Made by a program: the position numbers and the translations under genes
Assembly (NCBI RefSeq): GCF_002100115.1
Contig: NZ_ANBM01000004.1
Coordinates: 237,643 to 301,642, forward strand
DNA: 64,000 bases
DNA from: Anaerovibrio sp. JC8
GTDB lineage: Bacteria > Bacillota > Negativicutes > Selenomonadales > Selenomonadaceae
Direction of reading: 5' to 3'
The notes under the pieces: generated by a model
Told to the model about the DNA's origin: nothing
The model's database searches: none
What the model saw: the letters and a program-made list of their open reading frames with translations, nothing else
Shown: one piece after another, positions 54,278 through 62,762 of the stretch
How positions within the stretch are numbered: the first letter of the stretch is position 1
How the letters are laid out: each line of letters starts with the position of its first letter

Positions 54278-54763
54278 TTACACCTCAAGATCCAAATTCT
54301 TCTCATGGGTATATTTTTCCTGTCCTGACTGGCCGTAGGATGGTTCTGCTGTGGTCCCTCCAAGCTGGTTGAGCTTGAAGTTGATAACGCTCAGGGCTGC
54401 TGAAATCATGATTTCATTGTTCTCCTGAAGCGCCTGGACTTTTTTCACCACGTCCTCCAAAGTCTTGTGGGAACGCTCCAGCAAATTGCGCATCTGACCG
54501 TCGGTACACTGCCCCCATACATCTTGCATAGCCATGTCAGGCTTTATCGTAACGTATTGCTTCGCCAGCTGGTTGATAACATCTTGACGCTTTGTTTCTG
54601 CCTTATTAATTTGTTCAATGATAGTTTCTTCCTGATGGACGATTTTCTCCAACGCCTTCAGGTCCACAGCTGCCAAAACTGCGCGCTTTTCTTCGCCCAG
54701 CTTCTTAAGCTTCTGATACTCAGTTATCAGGGTGGCTATAATCTCTGTTAAATCCTGCCACAT
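54278..54763 (-). CDS. Second FlgN-like flagellar chaperone
   Basis: 161-residue helical protein with the FlgN-type pattern (ITEYQKLKKLGEEKRAVLAAVDLKALEKIVHQEETIIEQINKAE cut into two helices) and a flexible C-terminus (TAEPSYGQSGQEKYTHE). I start it at ATG 54763 because AGAGGTGGG is upstream; the longer frame begins with TTG 54790. Two FlgN-type genes in a row suggest separate chaperones for FlgK and FlgL, or duplication. Confidence 0.75.
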   Translation of the reverse strand: MWQDLTEIIATLITEYQKLKKLGEEKRAVLAAVDLKALEKIVHQEETIIEQINKAETKRQDVINQLAKQYVTIKPDMAMQDVWGQCTDGQMRNLLERSHKTLEDVVKKVQALQENNEIMISAALSVINFKLNQLGGTTAEPSYGQSGQEKYTHEKNLDLEV

Positions 54764-54799
54764 TTCGATGCATCCCACCTCTCTGGCCAAGCCGTTCCA

Positions 54800-55075
54800 T
54801 TAGAAACGACAATTCAACATGCTTGATGCCAAATCATAGCTGCTTACGTGATAATTGCCGGCAGCAATCATGTTCTCCAGCTCCGCAACACGGTCAGAGC
54901 GAACATCATCCATGGCATTCATCTTCTTCAGCATTTCGCTGGCATTCTGAGCCTTGGAGGAAATGTGAATCTCATCACTTCTGACCTCTTCCCGCTCGGC
55001 GTGCGCAACCTTGTTGGCACTGCGATGGTTTGCATAAACACTTGCAATTCCTTGAAGATTGTTGTTTATAATCAT
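54800..55075 (-). CDS. flgM: FlgM anti-sigma-28 factor
   Basis: 91-residue FlgM. It holds sigma-28 inactive until hook completion, then is exported. The C-terminal half carries the sigma-binding helices (RSDRVAELENMIAAGNYHVSSYDLASSML), and DEIHISSKAQ is the usual preceding segment. AAGGAAGG precedes the ATG at 55075. A terminator lies between this gene and yvyF, so flgM must have its own promoter in 55076-55169. TAGA elements are present there, but no convincing sigma-28 -10 box. Confidence 0.92.
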   Translation of the reverse strand: MIINNNLQGIASVYANHRSANKVAHAEREEVRSDEIHISSKAQNASEMLKKMNAMDDVRSDRVAELENMIAAGNYHVSSYDLASSMLNCRF

Positions 55076-55169
55076 GGTTTTTCACCTTCCTTTTTCTCTA
55101 TCTATGCCCTGATTTCTATCTAAAAATGAAGACACCTCTAGCCTCTACTCAGGTTCTAATCTTTTATCG

Positions 55170-55202
55170 AAAAAAAAAGCAGGACACTTAAATCCTGCTT
55201 TT
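55170..55202 (-). terminator. Terminator after yvyF
   Basis: AAAGCAGGA / TCCTGCTTT 9-bp stem (55176-55184 with 55193-55201) followed on the minus strand by nine T's. Confidence 0.88.
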
Positions 55203-55235
55203 AAAAATATCTTCTTATATAAAATAAAATTTTTC

Positions 55236-55649
55236 TTAGGACCGGAAATCACGGCCGGCATTGTACATGGTACTGCTGCGGTCCACCTTGTTCTGTGCCA
55301 TTTTCTTGGTCTTGGCCTCCAGCTTTGCTGCCTGATCCAGCAGATCCTGGCTGCACTTGTCGCAGAAACGGCCAGTGTAAATCTCTTCACCGCACTTCTC
55401 GCATGGGTAAGTAATAACTGCACCGCCGGAATTGATGAAGCGACCGTTTTTGAGCATGCGAAGAACAACCTTCTCCTTTACGCCGGTCTCCTCAACAATC
55501 TGGGTGATGCTGCATTTATCATGATCACGAACATAGGTATGTACAATCTGCTCCTGCTCAAGCTCCAAATCATAGCAGGCAGGGCACATCTTCTGGCCTA
55601 CTTCCAAATAAAGCTTTCCACATTCCGGACAATTCTTCAACTTATTCAT
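55236..55649 (-). CDS. yvyF: YvyF-like flagellar operon protein (TIGR03826 type)
   Basis: 137 residues. Two zinc-binding pairs are visible: CPECG and CPACY in the first 25 residues, CEKCG and CDKC at about 83-102. Between them is a helix-turn-helix-like segment (SITQIVEETGVKEKVVLRMLKNG). The protein sits between comF and flgM in Bacillus and many Firmicutes; its molecular role is not established, and DNA or RNA binding is suggested by the zinc/HTH layout. It has a good sigma-70 promoter upstream. Confidence 0.88.
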   Translation of the reverse strand: MNKLKNCPECGKLYLEVGQKMCPACYDLELEQEQIVHTYVRDHDKCSITQIVEETGVKEKVVLRMLKNGRFINSGGAVITYPCEKCGEEIYTGRFCDKCSQDLLDQAAKLEAKTKKMAQNKVDRSSTMYNAGRDFRS

Positions 55650-55724
55650 GGTAATTCACTCCCGCTTCACTTACTGCTCTATAAATATTTTTACTCAATT
55701 TTTCATTCAGAGTTAGCACAATCT

Positions 55725-55753
55725 ATTATAGCGAAATTTTCATTTCTGTTCAA
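55725..55753 (-). promoter_or_regulatory. Sigma-70 promoter of yvyF
   Basis: Minus strand TTGAAC, exactly 17 bases, TATAAT; 75 bases before the yvyF ATG. This is the best housekeeping promoter in the window. It sits directly beside the palindrome at 55765-55956. Confidence 0.75.
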
Positions 55754-55764
55754 TAGCAGTTTTT

Positions 55765-55956
55765 ATAGGCAGGGGACCGATATCTTTCGCCAGTCTTGGT
55801 GCTAAAGTGTTTTCTTGCTCTTTATATAGCGGAAAAATCATAACTCACTTCGTTCAAACAGATGATTTTTTCGCTAATACATATGAATAGCAACAAAACT
55901 CTTCTTAACGCCCCAAGCTCTAACGCGAAATCCATCGGTCCCCATGCCCACATATA
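55765..55956. repeat. Long imperfect palindrome A (about 190 bases)
   Basis: The gap of over 300 bases between yvyF and comF holds a promoter and this palindrome, with no gene. Outer arms GGGGACCGAT / ATCGGTCCCC are followed inward by TTTCGC / GCGAAA, CTTGGTGC / GCCCCAAG, GTTTTCTTGCT / AGCAACAAAAC and TAGCGGAAAAATCAT / ATGATTTTTTCGCTA, leaving an apical loop near 55843-55860. No transposase is present. Confidence 0.7.
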
Positions 55957-55969
55957 ACCATTAGCAAAA

Positions 55970-56629
55970 TCACTTATGATTAGACGCGATAACAAGTCCG
56001 AAAATTCGGCTGGCTCCTGCTTCCCGCAGCACCTTCCCGCACTCTGCGAAGGTGGCACCGGTAGTGAAAATATCATCCACCAGCAGGACAGTCTTCCCCC
56101 TCACCAGCTGGCGGTGCTTCTTATCCGCCACTGCAAAGGCACCCTTAATATTTTTCTTACGCTCAGCAAACTTTAAACCAAACTGAGGACGGGTTTCATG
56201 CACCCGCCGCAACACCTCCCAGATTTCCAAATCTGAGTTTTTCATGGCATCCTCAAAAAACAGGATGCTTTGATTAAAGCCCCGCTGTTTAATTTTGTTT
56301 TTGTGAAGGGGCACCGGCACCACGATATCAATATCGTGCAAATCCAGCTTTTCAAAGCCCCTGTCCACAAAAAACTGCAGCTTCTTCACGGCGTTTTTCT
56401 TTTTTTCGAATTTGGCATCAGCAATGAGCTTCTTCACCGGGTCCTCATAATCACAGAAGCACAATACGCCGCCATCAAAAACAGACCCCATTTTGTCATC
56501 CAGGGGCAGCTTGCGGACCCGAAGTATTTTGTTAAGGCACTCCTCGCACCACTGTCCGTTATGCTTAACATAGCTGCCACAGCCCGGACACCTGGGCGGG
56601 AACAAAAAATTAAGTATCGCTTCTAACAT
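55970..56629 (-). CDS. comFC: ComF family protein (phosphoribosyltransferase fold)
   Basis: 219-residue ComF/ComFC. The N-terminal zinc ribbon is PPRCPGCGSYVKHNG then WCEEC. The C-terminal phosphoribosyltransferase domain has VVPVPLHKNKIKQRGFNQS and the PRPP-loop motif VLLVDDIFTTGAT. ComFC is needed for DNA uptake in competent bacteria; elsewhere its role is less clear. I start at ATG 56629, 6 bases after GGAGA; the longer frame from 56689 runs into palindrome B. Confidence 0.93.
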   Translation of the reverse strand: MLEAILNFLFPPRCPGCGSYVKHNGQWCEECLNKILRVRKLPLDDKMGSVFDGGVLCFCDYEDPVKKLIADAKFEKKKNAVKKLQFFVDRGFEKLDLHDIDIVVPVPLHKNKIKQRGFNQSILFFEDAMKNSDLEIWEVLRRVHETRPQFGLKFAERKKNIKGAFAVADKKHRQLVRGKTVLLVDDIFTTGATFAECGKVLREAGASRIFGLVIASNHK

Positions 56630-56665
56630 AGTAAATCTCCATAGACGAGATAGCTTTAGCAAAAT

Positions 56666-56851
56666 GCGGGTGACGTGGAATTGAAGCATGACAAGATGGA
56701 GCGTAAAATGGCATATCAGTAGAAAATATAATGATGACGTTATGAAGTGGCGGCCGGCTGCGCAGCCCGGCCATACTTATAGTATGCCGCAAAATATATT
56801 GATATGACACCAGCGTATTCGCGGAATGATTCATTCCACGGCAGGACCCGC
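56666..56851. repeat. Long imperfect palindrome B (about 186 bases)
   Basis: Fills the space between recD2 and comF. Outer arms GCGGGT..CGTGGAAT / ATTCCACG..ACCCGC; central stem GGCCGG-CTGCGCAG-CCGGCC. The right arm carries TGACACCAGCG (56805-56815), also present in the right arm of palindrome C, so B and C belong to one family. Confidence 0.7.
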
Positions 56852-56855
56852 CTTA

Positions 56856-59021
56856 TTACAACGACCTTGCCAGGCGCTCCGCCAGCAGTGTGTAGCGGCG
56901 ACGTGTCTTGTCGTTGGCCACGGCCGTATTAAGTGCCGCCTTAGTCCCAATCAGAATAACTTTCTTCCTGGCACGGGTAATAGCCGTATACAGCAGATTC
57001 CTCTGAAGCATAATCCGATGCCCCGGCACCAACGGCAAAATCACCACCGGATACTCACTGCCCTGACTCTTGTGCACACTCATACAATAGGCCAGCTGCA
57101 GCTCACCCAGCTCACTCTTTTGATAAACCGCCGACAAATCATCACTGAACTGAACCGTGATACTGTCCTCGTCCATCTCCACAATAAACCCGATATCCCC
57201 GTTAAAAACACCCTTATCGTAGTTATTCTTGGTCTGCATCACCTTGTCTCCCAAACGGAAGTTACGGGTGCTGCTGACATATTCCGACTTATAGGAGGCC
57301 GGTGGATTCAAGGCCGCCTGAAGGCGCTTGTTGAGATTTTCAACACCACAGGCCTGACGGTGCATTGGGGAAAGCACCTGAATATCCTCATAAGGAGCAT
57401 AACCCTGCTTGGGCAGAAGATCCCGGCAAAGGCTTACTATCTGATACTCCACAGCCTCAGGATTATTCAGCTCAATAAATTCAAAATCACTGTTGGGAGC
57501 ATTGTTAAACCGCGGTACCCGTCCTGCATTAATGGCATGGGCATTCATAACAATACTGCTGGCCTCACTCTGGCGGAAAACCTCTGTCAGACACACGCTG
57601 GCAATGACACCGCTCCGCAGAATATCCTTCAGCACGGAGCCCGGCCCCACCGCCGGCAGCTGGTCCACATCCCCGACCAGAATCACATGGCAGCCCGCCG
57701 GAACCGCTTCCAGGAAATGACGCATCAGCACAATATCCATCATGGACACCTCGTCCAAAATAATGGCATCGGCTTCCAGCTGGTCATCAATATCCCGGCC
57801 AAACATGGACCCATCGGAGGAATCTCCCCCCTGGGCCTCCAGCATTCTATGAATGGTAGAGGCGGTACGGCCCGTGGCTTCACTGAGGCGTTTTGCCGCC
57901 CGGCCCGTAGGTGCTCCCAGAATAATCTCCATGCCCTGGGACTCCAGCATATCTATCATGCCCCGGATAACTGTGGTCTTGCCTGTGCCAGGGCCGCCGG
58001 TCAGCACGAAAATACCGTGCTCCAGCACTCCCTGTATGGCTTCCTTCTGCTTCTGGGCCAGTTCAATGCCCGTGAACTTCTCCCATTTTTCCACCAATTT
58101 CATGGAATTGCCCACATTGATGGGCTTGGCCCTTTCCTGCAAAAACAGCAAGGTCTCAGCAGTTTCCACTTCAGCCTGATATAAGTATTCAGGATATACC
58201 AAAATAGTATCTCCCACTACTTCCTGATTCAACACCCCGGTGGCCAAATCCTGCTTCAAAACTTCCCAAATTGAATTTCTTCCAATACCCCGGACCCGTT
58301 CCACTTCATCCACCAGCATATTTTCCGGCACACAACAATGACCGGAAAGGGAAATACGCTGCAGCTGAAACTCCAGCGCAGCAGAAATACGCAGGGCGTC
58401 ATCCGCCTGCATGCCAATCCCCGCCGCAATGGCATCCGCCGTGGCAAAGCCCACGCCGTCAATTTCCCGCACCAGACGGTATGGATTTGACTCCATAACC
58501 TCAATGGCAAAGGAACCATATTGGCCATAGATTTTTCCCGCATAGATTCCCGATACGTTATGTTGCTCCAGCCAAATCATAATCTGACGGAGCTCCGCCT
58601 TTTCCATGTAGGATTTATGGATTTTCTCCGCTGTCTTGGCACCAATACCGCTGACTTCCTTCAGCCTATTGGGAGCCTTTTCAATAACCTCCAGGGCTGC
58701 CCCACCGAAATGGGCCACAATCCGCTTGGCATTGACAGGCCCCACACCATCAATGGCACCACTGGCCAAAAAACGCTCAATCCCCTCCAGGCTGGTGGGA
58801 GCCGCCACCATCATGTGCTCGGCCTTGAACTGCTGCCCAAAACGGGGATGCTCCACCCATGTGCCCTTCAGCTCCAGCTGCTGCCCCTGCAGGGGTGGTT
58901 CCATCTGCACGGTAACCGTCACCATTCCCCGCTGCCCGTCAGGCCGCAGCCGAAAGACGCTAAACCGCCCATCAGAACTGGCAAATATTATATTTTCAAC
59001 AGAACCCTGCAGCTCTTCCAT
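56856..59021 (-). CDS. recD2: RecD2 (RecD-like) SF1B DNA helicase
   Basis: 721-residue 5'-3' helicase of the RecD2/TraA type that works without RecBC in genome maintenance. The N-terminal OB-like domain and two helix-hairpin-helix segments (GAIDGVGPVNAKRIV at 89-103, VSGIGAKTAEKI near 125) are typical. Helicase motifs: Walker A GGPGTGKTT (342-350), Walker B DEVSMMD, GDVDQLPAVGPG, and the late VHKSQGSEYP and TAITRARKKV. Normal length. ATG at 59021. Surrounded by palindromes B and C. Confidence 0.95.
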   Translation of the reverse strand: MEELQGSVENIIFASSDGRFSVFRLRPDGQRGMVTVTVQMEPPLQGQQLELKGTWVEHPRFGQQFKAEHMMVAAPTSLEGIERFLASGAIDGVGPVNAKRIVAHFGGAALEVIEKAPNRLKEVSGIGAKTAEKIHKSYMEKAELRQIMIWLEQHNVSGIYAGKIYGQYGSFAIEVMESNPYRLVREIDGVGFATADAIAAGIGMQADDALRISAALEFQLQRISLSGHCCVPENMLVDEVERVRGIGRNSIWEVLKQDLATGVLNQEVVGDTILVYPEYLYQAEVETAETLLFLQERAKPINVGNSMKLVEKWEKFTGIELAQKQKEAIQGVLEHGIFVLTGGPGTGKTTVIRGMIDMLESQGMEIILGAPTGRAAKRLSEATGRTASTIHRMLEAQGGDSSDGSMFGRDIDDQLEADAIILDEVSMMDIVLMRHFLEAVPAGCHVILVGDVDQLPAVGPGSVLKDILRSGVIASVCLTEVFRQSEASSIVMNAHAINAGRVPRFNNAPNSDFEFIELNNPEAVEYQIVSLCRDLLPKQGYAPYEDIQVLSPMHRQACGVENLNKRLQAALNPPASYKSEYVSSTRNFRLGDKVMQTKNNYDKGVFNGDIGFIVEMDEDSITVQFSDDLSAVYQKSELGELQLAYCMSVHKSQGSEYPVVILPLVPGHRIMLQRNLLYTAITRARKKVILIGTKAALNTAVANDKTRRRYTLLAERLARSL

Positions 59022-59087
59022 TTATTACACCTCATAGTACAGAATCTTTAGGCACTTATCATTTTACATAAACTGCATTCAGTTGGC

Positions 59088-59252
59088 GACAGGGGATGAT
59101 TCGATGAATAAGCGTAGCTCTATATGTCATATCAGTACATCTTTCATAAAAGGCTTGGTGAAGTTGCTGACGGCCCTTTGCCGTCAAAATATATACAAAG
59201 AATATATCTCATGTGACACCAGCGAAGCGCATGAATAGAACATCCCCTGTCA
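59088..59252. repeat. Long imperfect palindrome C (about 165 bases)
   Basis: Lies between the ABC-F gene and recD2. Outer arms GACAGGGGATG / CATCCCCTGTC are perfect over 11 bases, the interior is partly paired, and the apex is TGACGGC-CCTTT-GCCGTCA. It carries the same TGACACCAGCG (59214-59224) as palindrome B. No coding capacity seen. Confidence 0.72.
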
Positions 59253-59262
59253 ATCCCCCAAA

Positions 59263-61218
59263 TCATGCTTCTGTCAGCTGTTCCCACTTCTCGTACCACT
59301 CATCCAGTTCCTTGGTCTTGGCCTCATACTCCCGGGCAATTTCCATGCTCTGCTCAGGATCCGCCTGAATCTGCGGACTGTTCATGGTCAGCTCCAAATT
59401 CTTCAAATCCATCTCAATGGTGGCAATCTGAGCCTCGGCCCGGTGAATCATCTGGGCCCGCTTGTCATCGCTCATGCTCTGGATGGCACCCTTTTTCGCA
59501 TCAGTCTTGGCCTGCTGTTCCTTGGCTTTGGCCGCCTCAGCATTGACTTTGGCCTCCGCCTTGGCCCTTTCTCTGGCCAGATGGTCCTCTGCAGCCTGAA
59601 TTTCCGCCAGCTCCGCCGCTTCCTTGGCTTCCTCTTCCTTCTTTTCCCGATAATAGCTGTAATTGCCGTCGTATTCCGTCAATCTGCCGTCTGCCAGCTC
59701 CAGCACGCAATTGGCCACCTTGTCAAGGAAATAACGGTCATGGGACACAGTAATGTAGGTCCCCGGAAAAGTAGAAAGTGCCTCCTCCACCGCCTCCTTG
59801 GCAGGAATATCCAAATGGTTGGTAGGCTCGTCCAATATCAGGAAGTTGGCTCCCGTCAGCATCAGCTTCAAAAAGGCCAGACGGGACTGCTCACCGCCGG
59901 ACAGGTCCCCGATAATGCGGAACACCTCGTCCCCACGGAACAGAAAGGCGCCCAAATAACGCCGGGCCTGTTCTTCATCCAGCCCGTATTCATACTGCAT
60001 TTCCTCCAGCAGGGTGCGCTCCATGTGAAGCCCCTCATGCTGCTGGGAGAAATAGCCAATCTTTACTCTGGAACCAATTTTCAGCTGGCCCGTTGGGGAT
60101 TCCAGTTCCCCTACCAACAGGCGCAAAAGGGTGGTCTTGCCGGCACCATTAGGACCCACAATAGCCACTCCGTCCCCTTTTCTAATCAGCACATCAACAT
60201 GCTCAAAGAGGGTTTTATCCGGAAATTTATAGGAAATATCCTCCAGCTCTGCCACCCGCTGGGCGCACTCTGCCGGAGCATTAAATGCAAAATAATTAAA
60301 GGCCGCTGTTTCCGCCGGTTTTACAATACGCTCCAGCCGATTCAGCTGGCTCTGCCGCCCCCGGGCCTGCTTGGACTTGATACCCGCCTTGTACTTGCGG
60401 ATATAATCCTCAGTCTTTTTGATGTATTCCTGCTGCTTCTCGTAGGCTGTGAGCTGGGCTGCCCGCCGCTGCTCCTTCACCTTCATGAAATAGGAATAGT
60501 TGCCCTCATAGGCAGTAAGCCCCTGGGCTTCTATCTCAAAAATACGGTTGGTTACCTTATCCAAAAAGAAGCGGTCATGGGAAATGATCAGCACGCCACC
60601 GGAATAATTCTGCAAAAAGCCCTCCAGCCACTCAATCATTTCAATGTCCAAATGGTTGGTCGGCTCGTCCAAAAACAGGAAGTCAGGCTCCCGCAACAGG
60701 GCCTTGGCCAGACATACACGGGTCCGCTGACCGCCGGAGAAATGCTCCACCCTGCGGTCAAAATCTTCCTCTGTAAAGCCTAAACCGAAGGCTGTACGAC
60801 GGATGCTGCTTTCAAAATCGTAGCCCCCCATATGCTCGAACCGCTCCACAATACGGCCGTACTGGGCCAGCTTTTCCTCATCATGGGAATGGGCCAGCTC
60901 CGCCTCCAGGGCCTCCTTGGTGGCCCCCAGGGCCATAACATCCGCAAAGGCACTCTTTAATTCTTCGTATAAGGTGCCCTTGACCTCCATATCCGCCTGC
61001 TGCTCCACATAGCCGATGGTATCCACCGGGTCCATGCTGATAATACCCTTGTCGTATTCCTCCTTGCCCAGCAGACATTTCATCAGGGTGGACTTGCCGG
61101 TGCCATTGGCCCCCACAAAGCCTACCCGCTCGCCCCGCTTTATTTCAAAGCTGACGTCATTAAATAATTCTTCTATGCCAAAGGCCTTGGACAGGCCTGT
61201 AACCTTAATTGTACCCAC
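59263..61218 (-). CDS. ABC-F family ATPase
   Basis: 651 residues, two ABC cassettes and no membrane segments. Cassette 1: GANGTGKST, SGGQRTRVCLAKALL, FLDEPTNHLD. Cassette 2: GPNGAGKTT, LSGGEQSRLAFLKLML, ILDEPTNHLD. The interdomain linker (KEQRRAAQLTAYEKQQEYIKKT) and a long charged C-terminal coiled-coil (about 545-650) make it Uup/YdiF-like, so it probably acts on ribosomes. Antibiotic resistance cannot be assumed. GTG start at 61218, with AAAGGAA 9 bases upstream. Confidence 0.93.
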   Translation of the reverse strand: MGTIKVTGLSKAFGIEELFNDVSFEIKRGERVGFVGANGTGKSTLMKCLLGKEEYDKGIISMDPVDTIGYVEQQADMEVKGTLYEELKSAFADVMALGATKEALEAELAHSHDEEKLAQYGRIVERFEHMGGYDFESSIRRTAFGLGFTEEDFDRRVEHFSGGQRTRVCLAKALLREPDFLFLDEPTNHLDIEMIEWLEGFLQNYSGGVLIISHDRFFLDKVTNRIFEIEAQGLTAYEGNYSYFMKVKEQRRAAQLTAYEKQQEYIKKTEDYIRKYKAGIKSKQARGRQSQLNRLERIVKPAETAAFNYFAFNAPAECAQRVAELEDISYKFPDKTLFEHVDVLIRKGDGVAIVGPNGAGKTTLLRLLVGELESPTGQLKIGSRVKIGYFSQQHEGLHMERTLLEEMQYEYGLDEEQARRYLGAFLFRGDEVFRIIGDLSGGEQSRLAFLKLMLTGANFLILDEPTNHLDIPAKEAVEEALSTFPGTYITVSHDRYFLDKVANCVLELADGRLTEYDGNYSYYREKKEEEAKEAAELAEIQAAEDHLARERAKAEAKVNAEAAKAKEQQAKTDAKKGAIQSMSDDKRAQMIHRAEAQIATIEMDLKNLELTMNSPQIQADPEQSMEIAREYEAKTKELDEWYEKWEQLTEA

Positions 61219-61279
61219 GCCTCAGCGTTCCTTTCCAAACAATCTTTTTTCTAATCTTCTAACGCAATTATACCTATGC

Positions 61280-62635
61280 CTATTCAAAATCCTTGCCCAC
61301 GTATACCACGGCTTCCATAGGGTCAGCACCGTCCATAATGGTACAAGGGAACGGCATGCCGTAGAACCAGGTAACATTGGATCCATCTGTCACGATGATA
61401 GTATGCTCCCGATCACTCTTGTTGCCTGTATCAACACCGGTTACGTTGAAGCCCTGCTGAATGAGCTTGTTAACCATTTTGGCCCCGGCCCCGTTGACAC
61501 CGCTGTCATTAATAACCAATACGGAAATCTGGCCTGGCCCTTCAGCCTTCTTGGCCGGCTTTTTATCGGTTTTCTCAGATTCAGGAATTTCCTTCTGCTC
61601 CTGTTTACCGGTCTCCGCCTTATCCTGCTTGTCCTTCTTGGCCACATTGCCGTCGTTGAGGGTCATGATACCCTTTGGCAAAGCTTCCATATATGTTTTC
61701 TTCTCTGCCTCAGCAGTCTGCAGTGCCTTTTCATCCAGAGTCTGGCCCATTTCCTCAGCCACCATTTCACGGAGGGAAATAATATCCGGCAGCCAATAGC
61801 TTACATCATCCAAAAATGCCGGAGTTCCCGGAAGCATCTCCGACTCCAGGCCCTGCTCCCGCACCTGTGGCAGCAGCTTGGACAGGGACAGCATTTCGGA
61901 AAGCGGCATATCCGTTTCCAGTGTCTTGCTGATAATCTCAATAATCTTTGGCAGCTTCGGCAAGGTGGAAGGATGCAGCATCTTGGTCATGACAGCCTTC
62001 ATGAAATGCTGCTGGCGGCCAATACGGCCAATATCACCCTCACCGTCACGGAAGCGAACATACTGGATGGCCTTTTCACCGGTCATGTGCTGCATGCCGG
62101 GATAGAGGTCAATTACCAGACCACCGTTGTCATCCCACGGATCCTCGTAATACATCCGCTTTTCCACGTCAATATCAATGCCATCAAGGGCGTCAATTAT
62201 ATTTTCAAAGCTGTTCAGATCTATCAGGACATAGTAATCCATGGGTATCCCCAGCAGATTTTCCACCGTGCTGCGGGTAAGCTTGTGACCGCCGTAGGCA
62301 TAGGCATGATTAATCTTGTCATAACCGTGGCCCTCGATCTTAACTCTGGTGTCTCTGGGAACTGACATAAGCTCTGCCTTGCCGTTTTCCTTGTTCACAG
62401 TCAGCACCATCAGGGTATCACTGCGGCCGACATCATCATTGCGCCGGTCCACACCCATAATCATAATGTGCAGAATCTTGTCATTGGTTTCAATTCCCGC
62501 CTCAGACACCACAGGCTGTACCTCCCGATGGGTCCACCAATGGGTTGCCAAAGCCGCCACCGCAAAGGTGCAAATAAGGGCCGCCAATATATATAAACGT
62601 GTATAATCTCTACGCCGTCTGCGCTTAATTCGCAT
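61280..62635 (-). CDS. LytR-CpsA-Psr (LCP) family ligase with LytR_C domain
   Basis: 451-residue membrane-anchored phosphotransferase that attaches undecaprenyl-linked polymers to peptidoglycan or another surface acceptor. It has an Arg-rich cytoplasmic start and one transmembrane helix at about residues 14-34 (LYILAALICTFAVAALA). The extracellular LCP domain carries GVDRRNDDVGRSDTL, PRDTRV and VRFRDGEGDIGRIGRQQ, the conserved Arg/Asp set. A Lys/Glu-rich linker is followed by a LytR_C domain (ISVLVINDSGVNGAGA). ATG 62635 is chosen for its GAGG 9 bases upstream; the longer frame from 62716 lies inside promoter sequence. No teichoic-acid genes adjoin it. Confidence 0.92.
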   Translation of the reverse strand: MRIKRRRRRDYTRLYILAALICTFAVAALATHWWTHREVQPVVSEAGIETNDKILHIMIMGVDRRNDDVGRSDTLMVLTVNKENGKAELMSVPRDTRVKIEGHGYDKINHAYAYGGHKLTRSTVENLLGIPMDYYVLIDLNSFENIIDALDGIDIDVEKRMYYEDPWDDNGGLVIDLYPGMQHMTGEKAIQYVRFRDGEGDIGRIGRQQHFMKAVMTKMLHPSTLPKLPKIIEIISKTLETDMPLSEMLSLSKLLPQVREQGLESEMLPGTPAFLDDVSYWLPDIISLREMVAEEMGQTLDEKALQTAEAEKKTYMEALPKGIMTLNDGNVAKKDKQDKAETGKQEQKEIPESEKTDKKPAKKAEGPGQISVLVINDSGVNGAGAKMVNKLIQQGFNVTGVDTGNKSDREHTIIVTDGSNVTWFYGMPFPCTIMDGADPMEAVVYVGKDFE

Positions 62636-62687
62636 GAAATAAATCCTCTTTTCAAGTTGTATAGTGTGGAATTTACCACATCGTTTC

Positions 62688-62716
62688 ATTATACCAAGCA
62701 AAAAAAAAGAGGACAA
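62688..62716 (-). promoter_or_regulatory. Sigma-70 promoter of the LCP gene
   Basis: Minus strand TTGTCC, exactly 17 bases, TATAAT. The -35 box lies inside the second arm of the terminator of the upstream gene. Confidence 0.65.
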
Positions 62717-62731
62717 GTAAAATACTCGTCC
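62700..62731 (-). terminator. Terminator after the PHP phosphatase gene
   Basis: GGACGAGTA-TTT-TACTTGTCC stem (62711-62731) followed on the minus strand by TC and nine T's. Confidence 0.88.
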
Positions 62732-62762
62732 AAAGCAGATATATGGAATCCATGTACTATAT

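Noticed and set aside
55076..55169. Sigma-28 promoter for flgM
   Set aside because: TAGA with 15-base spacing to AGATAG occurs twice, but AGATAG is too far from CCGATAA to claim.
55822..56076. 84-codon minus-strand frame
   Set aside because: Lies in palindrome A and overlaps comF in another frame; no ribosome site or family features.
56826..58184. 452-codon plus-strand frame over recD2
   Set aside because: Antisense to a clear RecD2 helicase; composition is Gln/His/Leu-rich as expected for a shadow frame.
61218..61260. TATAAT upstream of the ABC-F gene as a promoter
   Set aside because: No -35 box at a suitable distance and it sits at the end of the LCP gene; not strong enough to list.
59443..62365. 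Plus-strand frames of 446 and 449 codons over the ABC-F and LCP genes
   Set aside because: Opposite strand of well-supported genes, with no motifs.
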